A stretch of 20,446 nt of DNA from Flavobacteriaceae bacterium UBA5544 (GTDB lineage: Bacteria > Bacteroidota > Bacteroidia > Flavobacteriales > Flavobacteriaceae). Where the stretch lies: the NCBI GenBank assembly GCA_002426755.1, contig DINI01000035.1, forward strand, positions 99,433 through 119,878. Direction: 5' to 3'. Shown here piece after piece: positions 1 to 6,833 of this stretch. Both the position numbers and the translations under genes were made by a program. Under the pieces are notes generated by a model. It made no database searches. It saw nothing but the letters and a program-made list of their open reading frames with translations, and was not told where the DNA came from. The stretch's first letter is position 1, and each line of letters begins with the position of its first letter.

Positions 1-786
1 ATATTAATATGTGTTGAAAAGCATAAGATTGACACCATTTACTTAATGGCCGCAATGTTGAGTGCTACAGGAGAAAAATATCCTATGAAGGCTTGGGATT
101 TGAACATGAATTCTTTGTTTCATGTGCTGAATCTTGCGAAAGCCAAATATCTATCTAAAGTATTTTGGCCTTCGAGCATTGCCGTTTTTGGGCCAACCAC
201 CCCAAAACAACAAACACCACAACATACCATAATGGAACCAACGACGGTCTATGGAATTACCAAACAAGTTGGCGAACGTTGGTGCGAATATTATTTTGAC
301 AAATATGGAGTTGATGTGAGAAGTATACGATACCCTGGCATCATCAGTTGGAAAACCCCGCCCGGAGGAGGCACCACCGATTATGCCGTGGAAATTTATC
401 ACAAAGCAAGTACCGATGGGAAGTATGAAAGCTTTTTGTCCGAAGACACCGAACTGCCAATGATGTTTATGGATGACGCCATCGATGCGACCATTCAGTT
501 AATGGATGCTCCCGCCAACCAACTGTCCATTCGGTCTTCTTATAATTTGGCTGCAATGAGTTTTACTCCAACGGACATTGCATCAGAAATCCAAAAACAC
601 GTTAAGGATTTTATCATTACTTACAATCCCGATTTTAGACAGCAAATAGCAGATAGTTGGCCAAAATCGATTGATGATAGTTATGCTCGTAAGGATTGGA
701 ATTGGAAGCATCAATTTGATTTAGAAAAAATGACCAATGAAATGCTACTTCAATTGGAAAAAAAATACGCTGCAGCAAAAAAATAA
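1..786 (+). CDS. tdh: L-threonine 3-dehydrogenase, NAD-dependent epimerase/dehydratase (SDR) family; 5' end missing
   Basis: The frame is open from the first base, so the gene begins upstream of the window; the ATG at 46 is internal (MAAMLSATGEK continues a conserved strand). The NAD-binding N-terminus, roughly 60 residues with the GxxGxxG loop, is missing. Visible hallmarks of the extended SDR fold are the strand with WPSSIAVFGPTTPK, the catalytic Tyr-x-x-x-Lys as YGITK (Tyr codon at 250), and the following WCEYYFDKYGVDVRSIRYPG segment. The run GGGTTDYAV, the MMFMDDAI helix start and the C-terminal ADSWPKSIDDS-A-KDW motif are what I associate with the flavobacterial/archaeal UDP-galactose-epimerase-like threonine dehydrogenases, rather than with sugar epimerases. 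The enzyme oxidises threonine to 2-amino-3-ketobutyrate with NAD+ in the cytoplasm. It appears to be an ordinary housekeeping neighbour of the regulatory cluster. Confidence 0.87.
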   Translation: MLICVEKHKIDTIYLMAAMLSATGEKYPMKAWDLNMNSLFHVLNLAKAKYLSKVFWPSSIAVFGPTTPKQQTPQHTIMEPTTVYGITKQVGERWCEYYFDKYGVDVRSIRYPGIISWKTPPGGGTTDYAVEIYHKASTDGKYESFLSEDTELPMMFMDDAIDATIQLMDAPANQLSIRSSYNLAAMSFTPTDIASEIQKHVKDFIITYNPDFRQQIADSWPKSIDDSYARKDWNWKHQFDLEKMTNEMLLQLEKKYAAAKK

Positions 787-795
787 TTCTATAAA

Positions 796-824
796 GTGAT
801 GACATTCTAAAACAGTTTCGATAT
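796..824 (+). promoter_or_regulatory. Predicted ECF-type promoter A, upstream of lipoprotein 1
   Basis: GTGATGAC at 796-803, then exactly 15 nt, then CGATAT at 819-824. The same bipartite arrangement is found at three other intergenic sites in the window (6773-6801, 11159-11187, 15923-15951, all minus strand). The 14 bases 793-806 are identical to the reverse complement of 6791-6804. The expected start of transcription is near 830, about 28 nt before the ATG at 859. Assignment to an ECF sigma factor is inference from geometry and from the CGA/CGT core of the -10. Confidence 0.68.
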
Positions 825-857
825 ATCAATAGTAACCACTATTAAAACTATTGATAT
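823..857 (+). promoter_or_regulatory. 11-bp perfect inverted repeat with an alternative pairing arm, just before the lipoprotein 1 start
   Basis: ATATCAATAGT (823-833) is the exact reverse complement of 847-857, with a 13-nt loop; the right arm ends one base before the ATG at 859. The loop also contains a second copy of ACTATT (838-843; the first six bases of the right arm repeat it at 847-852). The left-arm AATAGT (828-833) can therefore pair either locally, with a 4-nt loop AACC, or with the distal arm. In RNA this gives two mutually exclusive hairpins, one reaching the start codon. In DNA it would be an operator overlapping the predicted -10 and start site. Confidence 0.5.
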
Positions 858-858
858 T

Positions 859-2025
859 ATGAAAACGTCTCTCTCACTTCTGGCTCTTTTTACGATTCTT
901 CTTTGTTCTTGTGGACAACAACAAAAAGAAACGAATGAATTTACTGATTTCGATTATAATTCCGAGAATCCATACAACAATAATGAGAGGAACCCTTCTG
1001 AAGAAGGCGAAAAGGATGTAGCCATCAACAACCCGAACGGACAGCTCAAAGCTTACAAAATAATGAATCAGCAATTTGGGATGGTTTTTGGAATCATGCC
1101 AATCCCTCAATCTTGGGAAGTTGCGGACAAAAACAAAGAAAATGTTCTTTTTAAAGGTCCGGATGGTGTAAAAGTATATGGGGAACAATTTGCGTCGTTC
1201 TACTATTCCAACAATCAGCAACAAAATTATTATTCGCAACAAAGTGGCAGCCAAATTAAAGCTCCCAAAAGTGTTGATAGAGTTATCAATGAAGACCTGA
1301 AGCCTTTTTTAGAATCCAAAGGCATTCGATATATTGGTCAATTCCCATTGCCACAATTGGCTCAATCTGACTTAAATTTTCATAATTCTATCTTTAAAGC
1401 CACTCCCGAACAAAGAAACTATCAATGTATCGTGACGGAATGGGAAGACAAAGAAGGGAAGAATAGATCGGTCGGAATTATCAGATATTTCACCGCACAA
1501 TACACCGCCATTGGAGGCATGGATTGGGGTTATACCATAAATTCCATGGAGGCACCCATATCCTCTTTTGAACAGGCAAAAAAAGATTATATCAATGCCT
1601 TGATTAATTTTCAGGTAAATCCGCAATGGTTACAAGCCAACAATCAGTATTATGCCCAACTATCACAACAAAGCAATGCTGGACATCAACAACGGATGGC
1701 TGATATTCAGGCACAAGGACAAGCGGCAATAAACGCTGGGAATACCTACAGTTCCATTGCTGACAGTAACTATGAAAGTTGGAAACGAAGAAACGCGATG
1801 AGTGATGCCGGACAAGCTAAAACTATTGATGGTATTTATGAGCGTAGCAATATGAACGATCAGTACGGCAATCAATATAAAGTGGAGGGCTACTATGACA
1901 ATGTTTGGAAAGGAGCAAACGATCAATACATTGGTACCAATCATACCAATTGGAATCCCAATATAGATAATGCGACCAATAATACTAATTGGGAACAATT
2001 AGAATACACTGATGATAATTATTAG
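859..2025 (+). CDS. Envelope lipoprotein 1 (paralogue of lipoprotein 2), function unknown
   Basis: A 388-residue protein with a type II signal peptide: hydrophobic stretch 4-17 and lipobox LCSC with the lipidated Cys at 18. I do not recognise a named family. A central domain of about residues 65-260 contains GPDGVKVYGE (100-109), TEWEDKEG (193-200), MDWGY (221-225) and APISSFEQAKKDY (232-244) followed by INALINFQVNPQWLQANNQ (245-263). All of these blocks recur in the lipoprotein at 6834-7985. Residues 265-320 are Gln/Ala-rich and probably helical. The tail is Asn/Tyr-rich and shares a YIGTN-T motif with the paralogue. It lies 92 bp upstream of sigma factor 1 on the same strand and is preceded by predicted ECF promoter A, so it is a candidate regulon member or envelope stress reporter. 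Likely location is the inner leaflet of the outer membrane or the cell surface (inference). Confidence 0.75.
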   Translation: MKTSLSLLALFTILLCSCGQQQKETNEFTDFDYNSENPYNNNERNPSEEGEKDVAINNPNGQLKAYKIMNQQFGMVFGIMPIPQSWEVADKNKENVLFKGPDGVKVYGEQFASFYYSNNQQQNYYSQQSGSQIKAPKSVDRVINEDLKPFLESKGIRYIGQFPLPQLAQSDLNFHNSIFKATPEQRNYQCIVTEWEDKEGKNRSVGIIRYFTAQYTAIGGMDWGYTINSMEAPISSFEQAKKDYINALINFQVNPQWLQANNQYYAQLSQQSNAGHQQRMADIQAQGQAAINAGNTYSSIADSNYESWKRRNAMSDAGQAKTIDGIYERSNMNDQYGNQYKVEGYYDNVWKGANDQYIGTNHTNWNPNIDNATNNTNWEQLEYTDDNY

Positions 2026-2090
2026 AATTATTGCATCCTAACATTTCATCTTAATAAAATACACTTAATCAAAAATCATGTAAAAAATTG

Positions 2091-2098
2091 TATCTTTC
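2091..2098 (+). promoter_or_regulatory. Possible housekeeping -7 element upstream of sigma factor 1
   Basis: TATCTTTC fits the Bacteroidetes -7 consensus TAnnTTTG with one mismatch and lies 19 nt before the ATG at 2118. No clear TTTG box is seen at the -33 position. The 12 bases 2082-2093 (AAAAAATTGTAT) recur upstream of sigma factor 2 at 15851-15862 on the minus strand, which raises confidence that this is a functional upstream region. There is no TGATGAC-N15-CG element between 2026 and 2117. Confidence 0.35.
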
Positions 2099-2117
2099 TG
2101 TTATCTTTAATCTTAAG

Positions 2118-2711
2118 ATGCAAAAAGTCCACAATACATTCACTCCTACCGACCAAAGTACTCAATTTATTGAAGGCTTAAAACGCAATGACGAGCGTAT
2201 TCTTAAATCACTGTACCAAAACAACTATGGCAAAATAGAAGCTTTGGTCTTAAAAAATAATGGTACAAAAGATCATGCCAAAGACATCTACCAAGAGGCG
2301 TTTATTGCCGTTTGGCGTAACGTGAAAGAGGAAAAATTTGTACCTCAAAACGAGACGGCTTTGCAAGGATATTTATATACCATATCCAAAAACAAATGGA
2401 TGGATTATCTACGTTCCAAACAATATAAAAAAACAGTTCAGGTATCAAAACTCGTTCATTTTGATCCTTCTGATCATGGATATGAAACAACAGATGATGA
2501 CATTTTTAAAGAAAAACGATTAGAAGGTATCATGTCGGTTTTTAAAACAATGGGAAGCCCGTGTAAAGAATTATTAACCACATTTTATTTTGAAAAAAAA
2601 TCATTGCGCGAAATAGCAGACGAATTACAAATAGAAGAAAATACCGCACGAAACAAAAAATACAGATGTATGGAAAAACTTCGTGAACTGGTATTAGCCT
2701 CTAAATCATAA
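2118..2711 (+). CDS. ECF-type RNA polymerase sigma factor (sigma 1)
   Basis: A 197-residue protein from the ATG at 2118. A longer reading from TTG at 2088 would run through the predicted promoter, so I reject it. Sigma-70 region 2 spans about residues 25-100, with KDHAKDIYQEAFIAVWRNV (core-binding helix) and GYLYTISKNKWMDYLRSK (-10 recognition/melting helix). Region 4 spans about 138-192, with CKELLTTFYFEKKSLREIA and a helix-turn-helix containing ENTARNKKYRCMEKL. Regions 1 and 3 are absent, as in ECF sigmas. It is clearly homologous to sigma 2 (15258-15833). The stop is followed after 4 nt by the membrane TPR gene, the position at which anti-sigma factors are usually encoded. An ATGATGAC-N15-CGAT match lies inside the coding sequence at 2494-2522. 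Confidence 0.93.
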   Translation: MQKVHNTFTPTDQSTQFIEGLKRNDERILKSLYQNNYGKIEALVLKNNGTKDHAKDIYQEAFIAVWRNVKEEKFVPQNETALQGYLYTISKNKWMDYLRSKQYKKTVQVSKLVHFDPSDHGYETTDDDIFKEKRLEGIMSVFKTMGSPCKELLTTFYFEKKSLREIADELQIEENTARNKKYRCMEKLRELVLASKS

Positions 2712-2715
2712 AAAA

Positions 2716-3450
2716 TTGAAAGATAATAGCAATATAACACAAGAACTTCTTGAAACCATTGAGCGGTATTACAACGACTCAATGTCAAAGGAAGAACGCA
2801 TTGAATTTGAGACCAAACTCCAACAAGATACCACATTTAAATCCCAGGTTGAAGACATCAAATTATTATTGTTTGGAATAGAATCCCAATCTCTTAAAGA
2901 AAAATTGAATGAATTCCACGGGGAGTTACCAATTCAAATGGAAACCGAAGATCCATCATCAAAAGTGAGGTTTTTACATTTCCGAAAAATTGCAGCTGCA
3001 GCCATTATTATAATAGCATCAGCTAGTTTTTGGTTTTTCAGTGGCTCCTCCAATGAACGCCTATACAATTCCTATTTTTCACCTGACCCCGGGTTACCAA
3101 CCACCATGAGCAGTTCAAATAATTATGACTTCTTTGATGCCATGGTCAATTATAAACAAGGTGATTATCAAAAAGCAATTGACAAATGGGAAACGCTTCA
3201 ACAAAAGGAGCCAAAAAATGATACTGTAAATTACTTTCTTGGGGTGGCAAATTTAGCTGAAAACAAGACGGATGAAGCAATCGTCTTTTTAAAAGAGACT
3301 GCTTCAAAACAAGAGAGTGTCTTTAATGATGATGCCAACTATTATTTGGGGTTGGCCTATTTAAAAAACGATGACAAGGAAAATGCAATAAAATTCCTAA
3401 AATTGAGCACTAATGAAAATAGCAAAAAACTGCTTGAAAAATTAAAATAA
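2716..3450 (+). CDS. Single-pass membrane protein with periplasmic TPRs, putative anti-sigma partner (module 1)
   Basis: 244 residues from a TTG start at 2716. The reading is supported because the first residues (KDNSNITQELLETIE) align with the ATG-started paralogue at 14534-15253 (NPNIHITPEEWSLIE), and it starts 4 nt after the sigma stop. Domains: a charged, helical cytoplasmic part 1-88; a transmembrane helix about 90-108 (KIAAAAIIIIASASFWFF) preceded by basic residues, giving N-in/C-out topology; a juxtamembrane YFSPDPGLPT block conserved in the paralogue; then TPR-like helices about 135-242 (NYKQGDYQKAIDKWETL, VNYFLGVANLAENKTDEAI, DANYYLGLAYLKNDDKENAI). I see no zinc-binding HxxxCxxC anti-sigma motif. 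The anti-sigma role is inferred from gene order, spacing and topology. The periplasmic TPR suggests that it docks to the TPR-CHAT protein encoded next. Confidence 0.75.
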   Translation: MKDNSNITQELLETIERYYNDSMSKEERIEFETKLQQDTTFKSQVEDIKLLLFGIESQSLKEKLNEFHGELPIQMETEDPSSKVRFLHFRKIAAAAIIIIASASFWFFSGSSNERLYNSYFSPDPGLPTTMSSSNNYDFFDAMVNYKQGDYQKAIDKWETLQQKEPKNDTVNYFLGVANLAENKTDEAIVFLKETASKQESVFNDDANYYLGLAYLKNDDKENAIKFLKLSTNENSKKLLEKLK

Positions 3451-3453
3451 ACC

Positions 3454-6400
3454 ATGCTAAAGTTTAAACTAATCGGCATATTGATTTGTTTTAGTTTAGG
3501 CTATTCCGTTCATGCTCAAAACAATCATTCAGAAAATTTAAAACATCTTGACCAACTTCTCACTGATAAAAATTACACGGAAGCACAATCTGTTTTAAAA
3601 AAGGAGATTGACAATTTACAGGCAAAAAAATCCTATTATCTTTTAACGGATTATATTTACTACACTGGTAAAATTCAACTTCAATTACAGAATTCTTCCA
3701 TCGCAACGAGCGCTGTAAAACAGTTTATAAAAACGATCGTTTCATCAACAGATTCGTTAAAAGTGCTGCGACAAACCCAATTGGAACTGTCATCGTACTA
3801 CGAACTGATTGGTGACTCACAAAAAGCGTATGATGCCAACCTTGAAGCTTTGAAATTGACATTAAAATGGAAAGAAGCAACACCTCAAGATTTAGGATTG
3901 GTAGAGAATAATCTAGGAACGTTATCCAATAGAAAAGGGGATATTGCCGCAGGTCTTGAACATCACAGAAAAGCTCTAAAACATTACGAATCCTATCCAA
4001 AAACCGACAAAACCAATCTTTACATCCTTTACAATTCGCTTGCAGGCTCCATGTGGTATGTGTCAAAAATAGATAGTGCCTTGTACTTTTATGAAAAGGC
4101 AGACAAGACCCTAAAGCTATTGGAGCGAAACCCGATGAACTCCTACTACAGGCCGGCAATTATCAACAATAATATTGCAGCTATCTATTCGTCACAAGGG
4201 AATTTGGATAAAGCTCTTGAAGCCATGCGGCAATCCATCACTTATCTCAATCAATTTCTAAAAACCGATGTCAGCGACGCCAAAAAAGAAAGTGGCAAAG
4301 AGTTTTTATATATGTCCATTGAGAATTATGCTGGTATTTACAAGGACATTGGAGATTTTGAAAAAGCAAAAGAATTGATTGAATATTCATATAAAGAGAA
4401 GCAAAAACATTTTGACCCCGAAAACCCTGAACTGTTCAAAGCAAAAATTTTATTGGGACAGATTTATCTTGCACTCAAAGATTATAATCGTGCTGAAAAA
4501 TACTTGGACGAGGGCATAGCTCATATAAAGAGAACAGATGGCGGCAATAACTCTTGGGAAGCAGACGCCCATTATTACAAGGCCAGTTTAAATGATCAAT
4601 TGGGGAAAAATACAATTGCTAAAAAAGAATTTGAAAATGCCGAACAACTTTACGAAGCAGCTCTTGAAGGTGCTTATGATGAACTCTATTTAGATTTCAT
4701 AATTAATGCCACAAACTTTTATGCCAGAAACAATGACAAGGAGAAAGCCTTAAAAATGGCCGAAAAAGCTTATAATTATATCAAAGAAAACCAAGGCTCA
4801 ACAACAAGTTTTGAAATTCAGCAAGCCTTGAATCTCGGTGAAATCCATTATGAATTGGGAGATTACACATCAGCATTTGAAAAAGGTCGCGCAACTGAAG
4901 AATTGCTAAAAAAGACACTTCCCACACAGACCAATCCTTTGGATTCCACTAAAATTATCCTTTACAAACCACAGACAATTCTACTTAAAACGCAGTCTGC
5001 TTATAAATTGCACAATCAAAAAGATAATACCGCTTTTTTAAAAAATGAGTTTAAGGAACTAAAGGATGCCATTTCAATAGTAGAAAAACAAAAAACATTG
5101 ATTGGTGAAGATACCAACCTTTCTCTTTTGATAGAAAACAATTCGGAGCTATTTGAGTTTGCTAAACAATTGGCTTTGGAACTTTATCAAAAAACGCAGG
5201 ACAAAAGCTATCTCAATGAGGTCATAAGTTTGCACGAGTCCATACTTTACAATCGTATTCGTTCACGGTTGAATTCTAGAACTTCAATGGCCTATGCGAA
5301 TGTTCCAAATACAATTTTAGAACAGGAAAAAACAATCCAAAAAGAAATTAACAATGCTTTAAAGGAAACCAACAACATTGAAGGTTTTATGAAAGCCAAT
5401 TCACAATGGAATACCTATTTGGAAACCCTTAAAAAAGACTATCCAAAATATTACAAACTCCGCTTTGCCTCCATCTCCAAATCCCTAAAGGATATTGGGC
5501 AAAAACTTCCAGAAAACACGACAGTGATTAGATATGTGTATGCCGATGATGAATTGTTTGCCATTTTAATATCCAAAAGCAACACTAAACTTTTTAAATT
5601 GAACCCATCAGGCATCAAAGAAAAAATCGCCCATTTACAAGATGAAAATTCACTATTTGAAAATAATTATAGCCTTCTAAATGATCTCCACACCACCCTA
5701 TGGAAGCCTTTCAATCAAGATATTAAGACCGACCGAGTTGTTATTATTCCTGATAGGGATTTGTTTAATCTTAATTTTGAGATGCTGACTACCAAAGTTG
5801 TATCAAGTTACAAAGAATTGGCAACTAACAGTCTGTTATCCAACTATATTATTTCATATAATTATAGTTTGTTCTTAATTGATAAAGGCAGTCAAACCAT
5901 TGGTTATAAAGATAATTTTGTGGCATTTGTGCCAGAATTTAATGATAAAATGAAATCTGATTATCAATTGGCGATTCAAGATTCATTGAATTTGGACAAA
6001 ACCTATTTAACTCTATTACCTCAACCATTTACAAAGAATTTGGCAAACTATTCAGCTAGGTTATTCAAGGGCACTTCTTTTTTAAACGAAAAATCGACAG
6101 AACACATTTTTAAGAGCAGCGCCAAAGAACATAAAATTATTCACATTGGTACACATGCCGAATCGAATAATATCTCGCCGGAACTATCGCGATTGGTTTT
6201 TGCAAAATCAATGGATTCGACCAATACCGATGACAACTACCTTTACACTTATGAGATTTACAACACCAATTTATCATCAAACCTAGCCATTCTAACGGCT
6301 TGTGAAACCGGTAAACCAACGTATCAGGCTGGTGAGGGAATGATTTCACTCGCTCATGCCTTCAATTACGCGGGCAGTGAAAGCATTTTGACAAGTCTTT

Positions 6401-6684
6401 GGAAAATTGATGAACAATCTAGTGCAAAAATTATAGAATCGTTTTATAAGTATATCAAAAAAGGCTGGGCAAAAGATAAAGCGCTTCAACAAGCCAAACT
6501 AGATTATATCGCTACAGCAGAAGGTCGAACAGCACATCCACAGTATTGGGCAGGTATGGTGCTCATTGGAGATACTGCACCAATTGACATGCAATCTTCT
6601 TCTAGTCTTATATATTGGTTGTTAGGCACTTTAGCTATAATCGTTGTTGCTGTTTATCTTTTAAAAAGAAAACCTAAAATATAA
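3454..6684 (+). CDS. Secreted, C-terminally anchored TPR-CHAT protease (module 1)
   Basis: 1076 residues. The signal peptide MLKFKLIGILICFSLGYSVHAQ directs export. Residues ~30-480 are tandem TPR helices (for example ENYAGIYKDIGDFEKAKELIEYSY and GQIYLALKDYNRAEKYLDEGI), followed by a helical linker with NRIRSRLNSR. A C-terminal CHAT (caspase/separase-like) peptidase domain spans ~690-1040, opening with VVIIPDRDLFNLNFEML near residue 762. The catalytic dyad is visible: His901 in IHIGTHAESN and Cys950 in LAILTACETGKP. Further CHAT features are GEGMISLAHAFNYAGSESILTSLWKID and HPQYWAGMVLIG. A transmembrane helix (~1052-1070) and basic tail KRKPKI end the protein, placing the TPR and protease domains in the periplasm. 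It starts 3 nt after the TPR membrane protein, so the two are translated together. The substrate is unknown; the adjacent membrane TPR protein is the first candidate (inference). Confidence 0.88.
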   Translation: MLKFKLIGILICFSLGYSVHAQNNHSENLKHLDQLLTDKNYTEAQSVLKKEIDNLQAKKSYYLLTDYIYYTGKIQLQLQNSSIATSAVKQFIKTIVSSTDSLKVLRQTQLELSSYYELIGDSQKAYDANLEALKLTLKWKEATPQDLGLVENNLGTLSNRKGDIAAGLEHHRKALKHYESYPKTDKTNLYILYNSLAGSMWYVSKIDSALYFYEKADKTLKLLERNPMNSYYRPAIINNNIAAIYSSQGNLDKALEAMRQSITYLNQFLKTDVSDAKKESGKEFLYMSIENYAGIYKDIGDFEKAKELIEYSYKEKQKHFDPENPELFKAKILLGQIYLALKDYNRAEKYLDEGIAHIKRTDGGNNSWEADAHYYKASLNDQLGKNTIAKKEFENAEQLYEAALEGAYDELYLDFIINATNFYARNNDKEKALKMAEKAYNYIKENQGSTTSFEIQQALNLGEIHYELGDYTSAFEKGRATEELLKKTLPTQTNPLDSTKIILYKPQTILLKTQSAYKLHNQKDNTAFLKNEFKELKDAISIVEKQKTLIGEDTNLSLLIENNSELFEFAKQLALELYQKTQDKSYLNEVISLHESILYNRIRSRLNSRTSMAYANVPNTILEQEKTIQKEINNALKETNNIEGFMKANSQWNTYLETLKKDYPKYYKLRFASISKSLKDIGQKLPENTTVIRYVYADDELFAILISKSNTKLFKLNPSGIKEKIAHLQDENSLFENNYSLLNDLHTTLWKPFNQDIKTDRVVIIPDRDLFNLNFEMLTTKVVSSYKELATNSLLSNYIISYNYSLFLIDKGSQTIGYKDNFVAFVPEFNDKMKSDYQLAIQDSLNLDKTYLTLLPQPFTKNLANYSARLFKGTSFLNEKSTEHIFKSSAKEHKIIHIGTHAESNNISPELSRLVFAKSMDSTNTDDNYLYTYEIYNTNLSSNLAILTACETGKPTYQAGEGMISLAHAFNYAGSESILTSLWKIDEQSSAKIIESFYKYIKKGWAKDKALQQAKLDYIATAEGRTAHPQYWAGMVLIGDTAPIDMQSSSSLIYWLLGTLAIIVVAVYLLKRKPKI

Positions 6685-6712
6685 AAAAGAGCCATTAATT
6701 CTAATGACTCTT
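6683..6712 (-). terminator. Intrinsic terminator reading on the minus strand
   Basis: Arms AAGAG-c-CATTA (6687-6697) and TAATG-a-CTCTT (6702-6712) form an 11-position stem with one mismatch and a 4-nt loop. On the minus strand the hairpin is followed immediately by TTTTTT (6688-6683). On the plus strand what follows is not T-rich, so it primarily terminates minus-strand transcripts: the candidate sRNA and any read-through from lipoprotein 2. Its weaker use for the plus-strand TPR-CHAT transcript is possible. Confidence 0.7.
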
Positions 6713-6767
6713 CAGTTACAATAAACCCTAAAAAAATTTCCCTAGATTAATAGCTTGCGGTTTATTA
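6683..6767 (-). ncRNA. Candidate small RNA (about 85 nt) with its own ECF-type promoter and intrinsic terminator
   Basis: On the minus strand predicted promoter D (6773-6801) is followed about 6 nt downstream by a compact non-coding stretch. It begins with an 8-bp perfect stem: AATAAACC at 6766-6759 pairs with GGTTTATT at 6727-6720. It ends with a second hairpin (6712-6687) and a run of six T at 6688-6683. No ORF with a plausible start lies in it. The 3' end overlaps the stop codon of the TPR-CHAT gene of module 1 on the opposite strand. The RNA would thus be antisense to that mRNA's 3' untranslated region and could also act in trans. The start site is estimated from promoter spacing. Transcription is untested. 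Confidence 0.55.
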
Positions 6768-6772
6768 GTATT

Positions 6773-6801
6773 ACATCGTGACCATTTAAAAATGTCATCA
6801 C
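6773..6801 (-). promoter_or_regulatory. Predicted ECF-type promoter D, driving the candidate sRNA
   Basis: On the minus strand GTGATGAC (6801-6794), 15 nt, then CGATGT (6778-6773). The 14 bases around the -35 (6791-6804) are the exact reverse complement of 793-806 at promoter A. It lies 33 nt beyond the stop codon of lipoprotein 2 and points away from that gene into a short intergenic stretch that ends in a terminator. A coding gene downstream is therefore excluded. Confidence 0.62.
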
Positions 6802-6833
6802 TTTGCTGAAAAAGTTTGAACACTTGTCAAATT

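Noticed and set aside
1..786. UDP-glucose 4-epimerase as the identity of the first gene
   Set aside because: The conserved blocks (SATGEK, WPSSIAVFGPTTP, GGGTTDYAV, DSWP-SIDDS) fit the threonine dehydrogenase branch of the family better than sugar epimerases.
2088..2117. Longer sigma 1 start at TTG 2088
   Set aside because: It overlaps the probable -7 element, and the first extra residues have no counterpart in sigma 2.
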